The notes beneath the pieces are model-generated. The model was not told the DNA's origin and searched no databases. It saw nothing but the letters and a program-made list of their open reading frames with translations. The position numbers were made by a program, and so were the translations under genes. DNA of 12,808 nt from Phycisphaerales bacterium (GTDB lineage Bacteria; Planctomycetota; Phycisphaerae; Phycisphaerales; UBA1924): the NCBI GenBank assembly GCA_030680655.1, contig JAUXUZ010000372.1, positions 1 through 12,808 on the forward strand. Direction: 5' to 3'. Numbering within the stretch: position 1 is the first letter of the stretch; every line of letters begins with the position of its first letter. This document shows positions 6,592 through 12,516 of the stretch, in pieces.

Positions 6592-6745
6592 AAACGCCTT
6601 CCCGGCCCCCGGCATCCGCAAATCTGTTTGCCATCTACCCCCTGCCGCCCGATACTTACCCCCGTCCCCAAGCTGGGCAGGATGCCCGGCTGTCAATCTG
6701 TCCCCCCCTCGCCCACCCCCGCAACGCCAGGAAGGCACCGCGACC

Positions 6746-8077
6746 ATGAGGCTCAAGACGTTCCGCGCATCGACCATGGCCGACGCCCTCTCGCAGGTCA
6801 AGAAGGACCTTGGAAAGGACGCGGTGATCCTGCACACACGCTCGTACAAGGCCGGCTCGATCTTCGGCCTCGGCGGCAAGCCGACCGTTGAGATCACCGC
6901 CAGCATCGAGGTCAACACCGCCCCGCGCCAGCCCCGCCCAAGGGCCCAGCAGCCCGACCCGCTGTCCCCCATCATCGCGGGCTCGCGTGTCAACCCCTCC
7001 GCGCTGGGCCGGGCCTACGGCCTCAGCGCCCCGGCACTGGTCCCCGCCACGGCGGCGGTCCAGTCAGACCCAGATGCCACACTGAAGGAGGCGGCACCTT
7101 CCACGCCTTCTTCTCTCACTCCGTCCGCTCCGCGCTCCTCCGCGACTTCGCGTTCCACTCCCTCTCCCGACGCGGATCTGCGCGATGAGCTCGCCGCGAT
7201 CAAGCGGATGGTGGGGCAGGTGCTCCAGTCGGCACCGGGCATCGCGACACTGGCCGCGCCCCCCATGCCGCGGGCGCTGGTCGATCACTACATGAAGCTC
7301 ATCGAGGCCGACGTCTCGCGCGAGATCGCCGACGACATCACCGCCGCCGTCCGCGGCGAACTGACCTGCCAGGAACTCGCCGACGAGGGGATCGTCCGCC
7401 AGGCCGTCCTCCGCCACATCGAGGCGCTCCTGCCCGATGCTGACACGCCGCTGCCGACGCGTCCGGGCGATGGCCGCCCGCTCACCATCGCCCTCATCGG
7501 CCCAACCGGTGTGGGCAAGACGACGACCGTCGCGAAGCTCGCCGCGGCCTACAAACTGCGCCACGGAAAGAAGGTTGGCCTGATCACGGCAGACACCTAC
7601 CGCATCGCGGCGGTTGAGCAGTTGCGGACCTACGCCAACATCATCGGCGTGCCGCTGAAGGTCGTCCTGACCCCGCAGGAAATGGCGACCGCGTGCGAGG
7701 AGTTCGCCCAGGCGGGGATGGATGCGGTGCTGATCGACACCGCGGGCCGGAGCCCCAGCGACTCGCCAAGGCTCGCCGAGCTTGGCGAGTTCCTGCGGGC
7801 CGCACGCCCGCACCAGACCCACATGGTCCTCTCCAGCGTGCTGGGCGATGCCGCGATGCTGCGGGCGGTGGAGCGCTACCAGTCGCTCAAGCCCGACCAC
7901 CTGATCTTTACCAAGCTCGATGAGGCGGCCAGCTACGGCGTGCTGCTCAACGTCGCCAAGCGGCTCGACACGCGCCTGTCGTACATCACCACCGGGCAGG
8001 AAGTGCCAGACGACATCGAGCCCGGCCGCACCGATCGCCTCGCAAGGCTCATCCTCGAAGGCGCCATGACCACCTGA
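6746..8077 (+). CDS. flhF: Flagellar biosynthesis GTPase FlhF
   Basis: FlhF is the third SRP-type GTPase (with Ffh and FtsY); it marks the site of flagellar assembly at the membrane and works with FlhG. The 443-residue product has the three expected parts: an N-terminal B domain (MRLKTFRASTMADALSQVKK, AVILHTRSY), a Ser/Pro/Thr-rich linker (about 60-145), and the NG module. GTP-binding motifs are intact: G1 GPTGVGKTT at 252-260, DTYRIAAVEQLRTYA from 283, DTAGR at 331-335, and TKLDEA at 389-394. I chose ATG 6746 because it restores the canonical FlhF N-terminus and has GGAAGG at 6730-6735; the upstream frame only translates the inverted repeat. It is followed by a strong hairpin, and then flhG 109 bp downstream. 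Confidence 0.97.
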   Translation: MRLKTFRASTMADALSQVKKDLGKDAVILHTRSYKAGSIFGLGGKPTVEITASIEVNTAPRQPRPRAQQPDPLSPIIAGSRVNPSALGRAYGLSAPALVPATAAVQSDPDATLKEAAPSTPSSLTPSAPRSSATSRSTPSPDADLRDELAAIKRMVGQVLQSAPGIATLAAPPMPRALVDHYMKLIEADVSREIADDITAAVRGELTCQELADEGIVRQAVLRHIEALLPDADTPLPTRPGDGRPLTIALIGPTGVGKTTTVAKLAAAYKLRHGKKVGLITADTYRIAAVEQLRTYANIIGVPLKVVLTPQEMATACEEFAQAGMDAVLIDTAGRSPSDSPRLAELGEFLRAARPHQTHMVLSSVLGDAAMLRAVERYQSLKPDHLIFTKLDEAASYGVLLNVAKRLDTRLSYITTGQEVPDDIEPGRTDRLARLILEGAMTT

Positions 8078-8090
8078 CGGTTCCCCGTGC

Positions 8091-8121
8091 CACCGATCAG
8101 CGGTTCCTCCGCTGATCGGTG
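8091..8121 (+). terminator. Strong hairpin between flhF and flhG
   Basis: CACCGATCAGCGG (8091-8103) and CCGCTGATCGGTG (8109-8121) form a perfect 13-bp stem with a 5-nt loop, 13 nt after the flhF stop. The downstream sequence is T-containing but has no clear T-run. It may attenuate read-through into flhG, or stabilise the flhF mRNA 3' end. Confidence 0.6.
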
Positions 8122-8140
8122 CTGCCCTGGTGTCTTGTTC

Positions 8141-8175
8141 TCACGTCTCACGTCTCACGTCTCAAAGCTCACGTC
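8141..8175 (+). repeat. 7-bp tandem array TCACGTC, five units
   Basis: Units at 8141, 8148, 8155 and 8169 are perfect; the one at 8162 is TCAAAGC. The array lies between the flhF hairpin and the flhG start, ending 11 nt before ATG 8187, in the place where a ribosome site would be expected. Confidence 0.85.
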
Positions 8176-8186
8176 TTCCTTCCCCT

Positions 8187-9170
8187 ATGTCCGCCGCACC
8201 AACCATCCCGGCCCGTTCACCCGCCAGCGATCAGGCAGCACGCCTGCGCTGCCTCGTGGAAAGTGGGGGGAGCGGTTCGGCCGCAGCGCGCCCGGTGAGC
8301 GCCGCGATGCAACTGCGCGCCACCCAGCGTGCCAGGGTGATCGCGATCGCCTCCGGCAAGGGGGGTGTGGGCAAGACCAACCTCGCGGTCAACCTCGCGA
8401 TCGCGCTCCAGGCGCGGGGTGTGCGGACGACGCTGGTCGACCTCGACCTCGGGCTGGCCAACGCCGACCTCCTCTGCGGCCTCAACCCGACCGCGCGGCT
8501 CGATCGTGCAACGCCCGAAGACGACGGGCTGGAGGGTGTAGCCCTGCTGGCGCCGGGCGGCTTCCGGCTCGTCCCCGGTTCGGTCGGGCTCGGCCGCGCG
8601 GGCGAGGCCGACGGCCCACGGATGCTCAGCCGACTCGGCGAGCTCGACGGCTGCTCCGATGTGGTCATCCTCGACACCGGCGCGGGCATGGGGCCGATGG
8701 TCCGCGCAGCGCTCCGCGCGGCCGACTTGGCGCTGCTGGTGGCCACGCCCGAGCCCACGTCCATCGCCGATGCCTACGCCCTGCTCAAAGTTGCGTGTCA
8801 GACACCCCAAGGCCTCGCCGCTCCAGCGCAAAACCTGCCGATGCTGATCGTCAACCAGTGCGTCTCGGCGGATGAAGCGCAGCAAGTGCACGCCCGCATC
8901 GCGGCCGTCGCCCGGCGGTTTCTGAGCCGCGACATCCAGTTGCTGGGGTCGATCCCGACCGATGCCGCCTTGCCGCAGGCCGTGCGCGACCGGCGGCCCC
9001 TGCTGCTGAGCACCCCCGCAGCCCCTTCAGCAGTGGCGATTTCAGCGGTTTCGCAGGCGATCATCGCCCGTCTCGGCCTGCCAGCCTCCGAGCCGGCGCC
9101 CGCTTCCGGTCAGGCCCCCCAGGGCGTCTGGCAGCGGCTGGGACGGTTGATCGCCGGGCGCGTGAGCTGA
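8187..9170 (+). CDS. flhG: MinD-type ATPase FlhG (YlxH/FleN)
   Basis: FlhG controls flagellar number and stimulates the FlhF GTPase. The 327-residue product carries the deviant Walker A KGGVGKT (58-64), the switch-I type VDLDLGLANADLL (D85), and the Walker B ILDTGAGMG (D163). The N-terminal DQAARLR (15-21) fits the DQAxxLR helix known to activate FlhF, so the start must be upstream of the alternative ATG 8307. ATG 8187 is the first ATG that includes it, but it has no Shine-Dalgarno: the leader is pyrimidine-rich heptamer repeat. GTG 8130 would read through the repeat and is unlikely. The last residues (GVWQRLGRLIAGRVS) can form an amphipathic helix like the MinD/FlhG membrane-targeting sequence. 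It sits directly after flhF, which is the usual gene order. Confidence 0.95.
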   Translation: MSAAPTIPARSPASDQAARLRCLVESGGSGSAAARPVSAAMQLRATQRARVIAIASGKGGVGKTNLAVNLAIALQARGVRTTLVDLDLGLANADLLCGLNPTARLDRATPEDDGLEGVALLAPGGFRLVPGSVGLGRAGEADGPRMLSRLGELDGCSDVVILDTGAGMGPMVRAALRAADLALLVATPEPTSIADAYALLKVACQTPQGLAAPAQNLPMLIVNQCVSADEAQQVHARIAAVARRFLSRDIQLLGSIPTDAALPQAVRDRRPLLLSTPAAPSAVAISAVSQAIIARLGLPASEPAPASGQAPQGVWQRLGRLIAGRVS

Positions 9171-9324
9171 GTTTTCCACACCATTTGGGTCCAGATAACG
9201 GCTGGCGCACGCGTTGCGTCGGGTTTCGCTGAAGTCGCCCTCCGGTCAAGCCGATCGCAGGGCGGTTCACCGTCTCAAGCCGCACCCGCCATCGGTGCGC
9301 ACCCGTCCGCAGTCCACGCCGTCC

Positions 9325-9328
9325 GGAG
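9325..9328 (+). promoter_or_regulatory. Ribosome binding site GGAG for the GTG start at 9336
   Basis: GGAG ends 7 nt before GTG 9336. No ATG lies in frame ahead of the first membrane helix, which supports the GTG start. Confidence 0.6.
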
Positions 9329-9335
9329 CGCCCCC

Positions 9336-9752
9336 GTGCACGAAGATGTTCCGACAAAGGCCATTGCCGCATGCTTTGGCCTCGCCGCGTTTGTCATCGT
9401 GATCATCGTCGGCCTCATGGTCGGCAACCCTGCCGAGGAAACGTTGACCCGGGCGGTCCCCGCCATGATCGCCTGCACGATCGTGGGGTACATCATCGGA
9501 TCGGTCACAACAGGCGCGATCAGTGGCAACATCCAGGCGGCCGCCCGCGACGCCTCAGCTGCGGCAACACAGGCGGCCGAAGAAGCCGCCCGTATCCGGG
9601 AGCTCGAAGGCGACGTCATCACCCCCCCCGGAGGCGCAACTTCCGCGCGTTCGACGGGTGCAAAGCCGGCGGCGGCCAAGGCCGTTTCACCTTCCACACA
9701 GATTTCCACGCCCGCTCGGGCAACCGGTTCGCCGCGCAAAGCCGCGGCTTAG
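9336..9752 (+). CDS. Small two-helix membrane protein between flhG and sigma-28 gene
   Basis: The product has 138 residues. Two hydrophobic helices (about 10-30 and 40-60) are joined by a short acidic loop NPAEETLTR, and the second is rich in small residues (GYIIGSVTTGAISG). They are followed by an Ala/Glu-rich helix (65-92) and a Pro/Ser/Thr/Ala/Lys tail that looks disordered. I do not recognise a family. Start GTG 9336 is supported by GGAG at 9325. Its place between flhG and the sigma-28 gene, on the same strand, makes a flagellar accessory role possible, but there is no motif to prove it. Its end carries a perfect 12-bp palindrome AAGCCGCGGCTT (9739-9750) overlapping the stop, inside a broken stem from 9723 to 9757 that could be a weak terminator. 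Confidence 0.75.
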   Translation: MHEDVPTKAIAACFGLAAFVIVIIVGLMVGNPAEETLTRAVPAMIACTIVGYIIGSVTTGAISGNIQAAARDASAAATQAAEEAARIRELEGDVITPPGGATSARSTGAKPAAAKAVSPSTQISTPARATGSPRKAAA

Positions 9753-9781
9753 CCGGTAATCGCTGTCGTTTTCGCGTTCTC

Positions 9782-9809
9782 ACCACCGTTTGACCACCGT
9801 TTATCCACA
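9782..9809 (+). promoter_or_regulatory. Tandem 10-bp direct repeats overlapping a DnaA-box-like site
   Basis: ACCACCGTTT occurs at 9782-9791 and at 9793-9802, an 11-bp period placing both on one face of the helix. The second overlaps TTATCCACA (9801-9809), which matches the DnaA box consensus exactly. The pair ends about 15-22 bp before the -35 element of the sigma-28 gene promoter, where an activator would be expected. Confidence 0.4.
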
Positions 9810-9823
9810 ACTGTCTGGCCGCC

Positions 9824-9851
9824 TTGACAAATTGCGCAGTGTTGTTAGGCT
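9824..9851 (+). promoter_or_regulatory. Housekeeping-type promoter of the sigma-28 gene
   Basis: TTGACA (9824-9829) and TAGGCT (9846-9851) are 16 bp apart. The -35 is perfect; the -10 keeps the conserved T, A and final T. This leaves a leader of about 95 nt to ATG 9952. The gene thus appears to be read by the main sigma factor with its own promoter, not only from upstream flagellar genes. Confidence 0.6.
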
Positions 9852-9951
9852 CTACTAGTCTGGAGAGGCCCAAGGATGGGCACCAAAGGACAGGAACAGC
9901 CCGGCACTGACGGATTCCCGTCAAGCGTCCGACGAGGTCAAGGAGCGACCG

Positions 9952-11025
9952 ATGTCCCGGATGAAGGCTTCTGCAGCCAAGGCAAGCGCGCTCACGCCCG
10001 CTTCCAATCGCACCAAGTCCGCCCCCAAGCTTGCGCTCGTCAAGAGCGAACGCGTGTCCGAACGCCAGACCGTCAAGGCGGGCAAGGCCAAGGCCGCCGA
10101 ACCGGCCAAGGCACCGGAGATGCGCCTGGTGCAGGGGCGCATCCCCGTCAAGACCGCCGCCGAGAAGGCCGCCGCCGCCGCCGCGAAGCTCCCGGTTAAG
10201 CCCAAGAAGAAAGTCAGCGCCGAGAAGGCGATGACGCAGGCGGAGTTCGACTCCATCCCCACTGTGGAGATCTGGACCGAGTACGCCAAGGCCCCACGCC
10301 AGGAGATCCGCAACTACTTCTGGGAGAAGTACCTGCCGCTGGTGCGCTACATCTCCGAGCGGACGTACACGCGTCTGCCCGACGAGGTAGATATCAACGA
10401 CCTGATCAGCGCCGGCCAGTTCGGTCTGATGGACGCGATCGACGCGTTCGACCTGGCCAAGGGTGTGAAGTTCGAGACCTACTCCGCCCAGCGGATCAAG
10501 GGCGCAATCCTCGATGAGCTGCGCGCGATGGACTGGGTGCCCCGCCTCGTGCGGTCGCGCACCAGCAAGGTCTCCATCATCAAAGACCAGTTCGAGATGC
10601 GCAACGGCCGCGCACCGACCGAGTCCGAGGTGAGCCAGGCCCTGGGCGCATCGGGTGAGGAACTCGAGAAGATCATCAAGGACAGCGGCGCGGTGGCGAC
10701 GGTGAGCCTCAACCGCACGCGGTTCAGCAGCGACGGTGCCAAGGACGTCACCGAGATCGACATCCTCAAGGACACCAGCCAGAAGAACCCGCTGCAGGAG
10801 ACGCAGCGCCGCGACATCAAGGACATGATGACCAAGGGCCTCTCACGGGCCGAGCGTCTGATCGTTGTGCTCTACTACTACGAAGAGATGACGATGAAGG
10901 AGATCGGCCAGACCCTGGACCTCTCCGAGAGCCGCGTGAGCCAGATGCACTCGTCGATCCTCCAGCGCCTCAAAGCCCAGATGCAGCACCGCCCCGAAGA
11001 CCTCGAGCCCGAGATCGAGCGCTGA
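9952..11025 (+). CDS. fliA: Flagellar sigma-28 (FliA/WhiG family) with basic N-terminal extension
   Basis: This sigma factor directs RNA polymerase to late flagellar promoters. The 357-residue product has region 2 at about 107-200 (EIWTEYAKAP, DINDLISAGQFGLMDAIDAFD, KFETYSAQRIKGAILDELR, DWVPR), region 3 at about 203-246 and region 4 at about 297-344 (LSRAERLIVVLYYYEEMTMKEIGQTLDLSESRVSQ split by its helix-turn-helix). The family is usually 235-265 residues; here about 95 extra residues, rich in Lys, Ala and Pro (KAGKAKAAEPAKAPE, AEKAAAAAAKLPVKPKKK), precede region 2. ATG 9952 with AAGGAG at 9940-9945 gives a strong start, so the extension is translated unless initiation also occurs at an internal ATG such as codon 94. 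It ends five bases before REP-like copy 2. No FlgM gene is visible here. Confidence 0.95.
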   Translation: MSRMKASAAKASALTPASNRTKSAPKLALVKSERVSERQTVKAGKAKAAEPAKAPEMRLVQGRIPVKTAAEKAAAAAAKLPVKPKKKVSAEKAMTQAEFDSIPTVEIWTEYAKAPRQEIRNYFWEKYLPLVRYISERTYTRLPDEVDINDLISAGQFGLMDAIDAFDLAKGVKFETYSAQRIKGAILDELRAMDWVPRLVRSRTSKVSIIKDQFEMRNGRAPTESEVSQALGASGEELEKIIKDSGAVATVSLNRTRFSSDGAKDVTEIDILKDTSQKNPLQETQRRDIKDMMTKGLSRAERLIVVLYYYEEMTMKEIGQTLDLSESRVSQMHSSILQRLKAQMQHRPEDLEPEIER

Positions 11026-11029
11026 TCCC

Positions 11030-11090
11030 ACCTCTCCCGCTCCCAACGGGAGAGGTCGCGGGGGGCGAGGCTCTGCGAGATCGGGTAAGA
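11030..11090 (+). repeat. REP-like palindromic repeat, copy 2 (after the sigma-28 gene)
   Basis: ACCTCTCCCG (11030-11039) pairs with CGGGAGAGGT (11047-11056) around the loop CTCCCAA. Against copy 1 the last stem pair has changed from A-T to G-C on both sides, keeping the pairing. The tail GAGGCTCTGCGAG-A-TCGGGTAAG (11067-11089) also matches copy 1. Confidence 0.8.
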
Positions 11091-11127
11091 GTTCTTTGCC
11101 TTCGTCTTACAACCAGCACTCAACTCC

Positions 11128-11160
11128 GGCCGAGTCCCGCGTAATCCGCGGGACTCGGTC
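11128..11160. terminator. Terminator hairpin between convergent genes
   Basis: CCGAGTCCCGCG (11130-11141) and CGCGGGACTCGG (11147-11158) form a perfect 12-bp stem with a 5-nt loop TAATC; one wobble and one G-C pair extend it. It sits about 100 bp after the sigma-28 stop and 119 bp beyond the minus-strand gene end, so it can serve both convergent genes. The T-run is weak on either strand. Confidence 0.65.
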
Positions 11161-11278
11161 TGCTTATGCCTGCGCACAGAGCCGCGACCGGTAGGGTGGG
11201 GACGGCTATCCGCCTCCCACAAAGTGACCCGCTTCATGTTTCGATGTCCGAGATGACAGCGGACGATCCGCGCAAACA

Positions 11279-11914
11279 TCATCCATCCGGCGTGTCGAGC
11301 AGTTGCTGAAGCCGCGCGGCCAGAACCGGTGGGAACCGCGCAGGCCACGAGGCATCGACCAGCCCCACCCCGATCATGTCGCGCAGATGAACCCGGTCTT
11401 TGTCCCTGAACGCGGTCAGCTTGATCTTCACGAGGCTGGCGAGGTCGATCACGCGGAACGAGCCAAACTCGGTCGATTCGCTGACATCTGGATTCGGTGC
11501 TGCTTCGCCCGCCCGCACCATCTCGCCCGCGAAGACGACGTGAACCGCATCACGAGGAGACGCCCCCGCGCCGTCCAGAAAGAGGTCCAGCCCCGCTGCT
11601 TTGCGATATACAAACCCCACGTCCTCGAGTGCCTTCTTCGCCGCTTCTAGGTCACCGCGACGGATCAGCACATCAACGTCCTGCGTGTTCCGTACTGCCG
11701 CCCGATCCACCGTCGCCACCCACGCCGCCACCGCGTTTCCGCCGACCACGGCGTACGGCACGCCGCCAGCCCGCAAGGCCGCGGATGCACGAAGAAGTCG
11801 CTGGCGAACCTGTTCCACGGCATCCACCATCCGCTGAAGGAGATCGTTCGGTGTAGGAAGGGCACTGGACACGCGTGATTCTACGACGCTGCGGACTATG
11901 GTGCCAGAAACCAT
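11279..11914 (-). CDS. Nucleotidyltransferase-fold protein (AbiEii/MNT-like superfamily)
   Basis: The 211-residue product shows the core of the polymerase-beta-type nucleotidyltransferase fold: a helix (about 30-50), AGGVPYAVVGGNAVA with GGN at 58-60, then NTQDVDVLIRR, where D79 and D81 supply the D-x-D metal ligands. Later segments RDAVHVVFAGE and SFRVIDLASLVKIKLTAFRDKDRVHLRDMIGVGL resemble an uncharacterised single-domain family that, from memory, occurs across planctomycetes and other bacteria. The substrate is unknown. Members of this superfamily include toxin or abortive-infection proteins (AbiEii), but no partner antitoxin is adjacent, so such a role is not claimed. ATG at 11914 lacks a clear ribosome site; an ATG at codon 29 keeps the whole fold. 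It lies 40 bp after the ComJ-like gene on the same strand, so the two may be co-transcribed. Confidence 0.75.
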   Translation of the reverse strand: MVSGTIVRSVVESRVSSALPTPNDLLQRMVDAVEQVRQRLLRASAALRAGGVPYAVVGGNAVAAWVATVDRAAVRNTQDVDVLIRRGDLEAAKKALEDVGFVYRKAAGLDLFLDGAGASPRDAVHVVFAGEMVRAGEAAPNPDVSESTEFGSFRVIDLASLVKIKLTAFRDKDRVHLRDMIGVGLVDASWPARFPPVLAARLQQLLDTPDG

Positions 11915-11954
11915 GCTCGCAGTCGATACTCAAACGCGGGAGCGCGGCTGGGCG

Positions 11955-12431
11955 CTATTCGTCCTCCACGTACCGCTTGATTACCCGCAAAGCCCCCATT
12001 GGTGCAGGCCATATCTGAACCGTGTAGTGGTCGTTGCCCTCAAGTCCGTCGGAGCTCAACTCACCAAGCCTGCCCATCAAAACGCGCACACGATGTTCGC
12101 AGGGAGTCACCGCAAAGGTGCCAGCCGAACCTGCGGTGCACTCGTGTACTTCCAGATTTCCCGAAGCCACGAGCAACGACGCTTCCGCGATGTGATCCCA
12201 TGAAGCTTCGAGTAAATCCGGCGCAGCGGAGTGGATCTCAATGTCTACGGGCACAGTCGTGTTGCGAATCGGACAAACGACAACCACGCCTTTGTCGACC
12301 TTGACCCGGTACGCGACATCATCCTCCGACCAGTCCGTTGGCGCGGAAGTCTGGACGTTCGCGTCCCAAAGGTAGAACTGGTGGTAGTCGGCAAAGATGT
12401 TGAGCGAATGGCGGCTGAGCAAGGTGGCCAT
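11955..12431 (-). CDS. Uncharacterised protein resembling the ComJ nuclease-inhibitor family
   Basis: The 158-residue product begins MATLLSRHSLNIFADYHQFY and continues LWD...PTDWSEDD...Y.V...GVVVVCPIRNTTVPVDIEIH, then SWDHIAEASLLVASGNLEVHECT and DHYTVQIWPAP. The order YHQF, DW(S/T)(E/D)(D/E), then a beta strand with xRN is reminiscent of Bacillus ComJ, the inhibitor of the DNA-entry nuclease NucA, and of an immunity-like family of beta-sandwich proteins. This is recollection of motifs, not an alignment, and it could be an unrelated beta-sandwich. No signal peptide or membrane helix is seen. No NucA-type nuclease is adjacent; the PD-(D/E)XK gene is 7 kb away and there is no reason to link the two. 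The start has no strong ribosome site. It is divergent from folK with 85 bp between starts. Confidence 0.65.
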   Translation of the reverse strand: MATLLSRHSLNIFADYHQFYLWDANVQTSAPTDWSEDDVAYRVKVDKGVVVVCPIRNTTVPVDIEIHSAAPDLLEASWDHIAEASLLVASGNLEVHECTAGSAGTFAVTPCEHRVRVLMGRLGELSSDGLEGNDHYTVQIWPAPMGALRVIKRYVEDE

Positions 12432-12516
12432 GATCGCATGATACCGTGCGTGAGTAGGTGAATGACTACGCGACGAGCCCTACAGCGTAAGCTCCGCTCG
12501 CACCTTACCCTTATTC
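12432..12516. promoter_or_regulatory. Divergent intergenic region between the ComJ-like gene and folK
   Basis: These 85 bp separate two genes read in opposite directions, so both promoters should lie here or within the neighbours. I could not identify a convincing -35/-10 pair on either strand, and neither start has a clear Shine-Dalgarno. Confidence 0.4.

Noticed and set aside
7064..7900. 278-codon minus-strand open frame opposite flhF
   Set aside because: Shadow of FlhF, which has all GTPase motifs intact on the plus strand.
9225..9260. Possible sigma-28 promoter TGAA-N16-GCCGATCG upstream of the 9336 gene
   Set aside because: Close to TAAA-N15-GCCGATAA but with two deviations in the elements and wrong spacing; too weak to annotate.
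9801..9809. Replication origin based on the DnaA box
   Set aside because: Only one perfect box, no AT-rich unwinding stretch and no dnaA/dnaN nearby.
9876..10199. Small plus-strand open frame starting just upstream of fliA and overlapping its 5' end
   Set aside because: Out of frame with the sigma factor, Arg/Gly/Gln-rich and overlapping coding sequence; probably chance, although its start has a weak AAGG.
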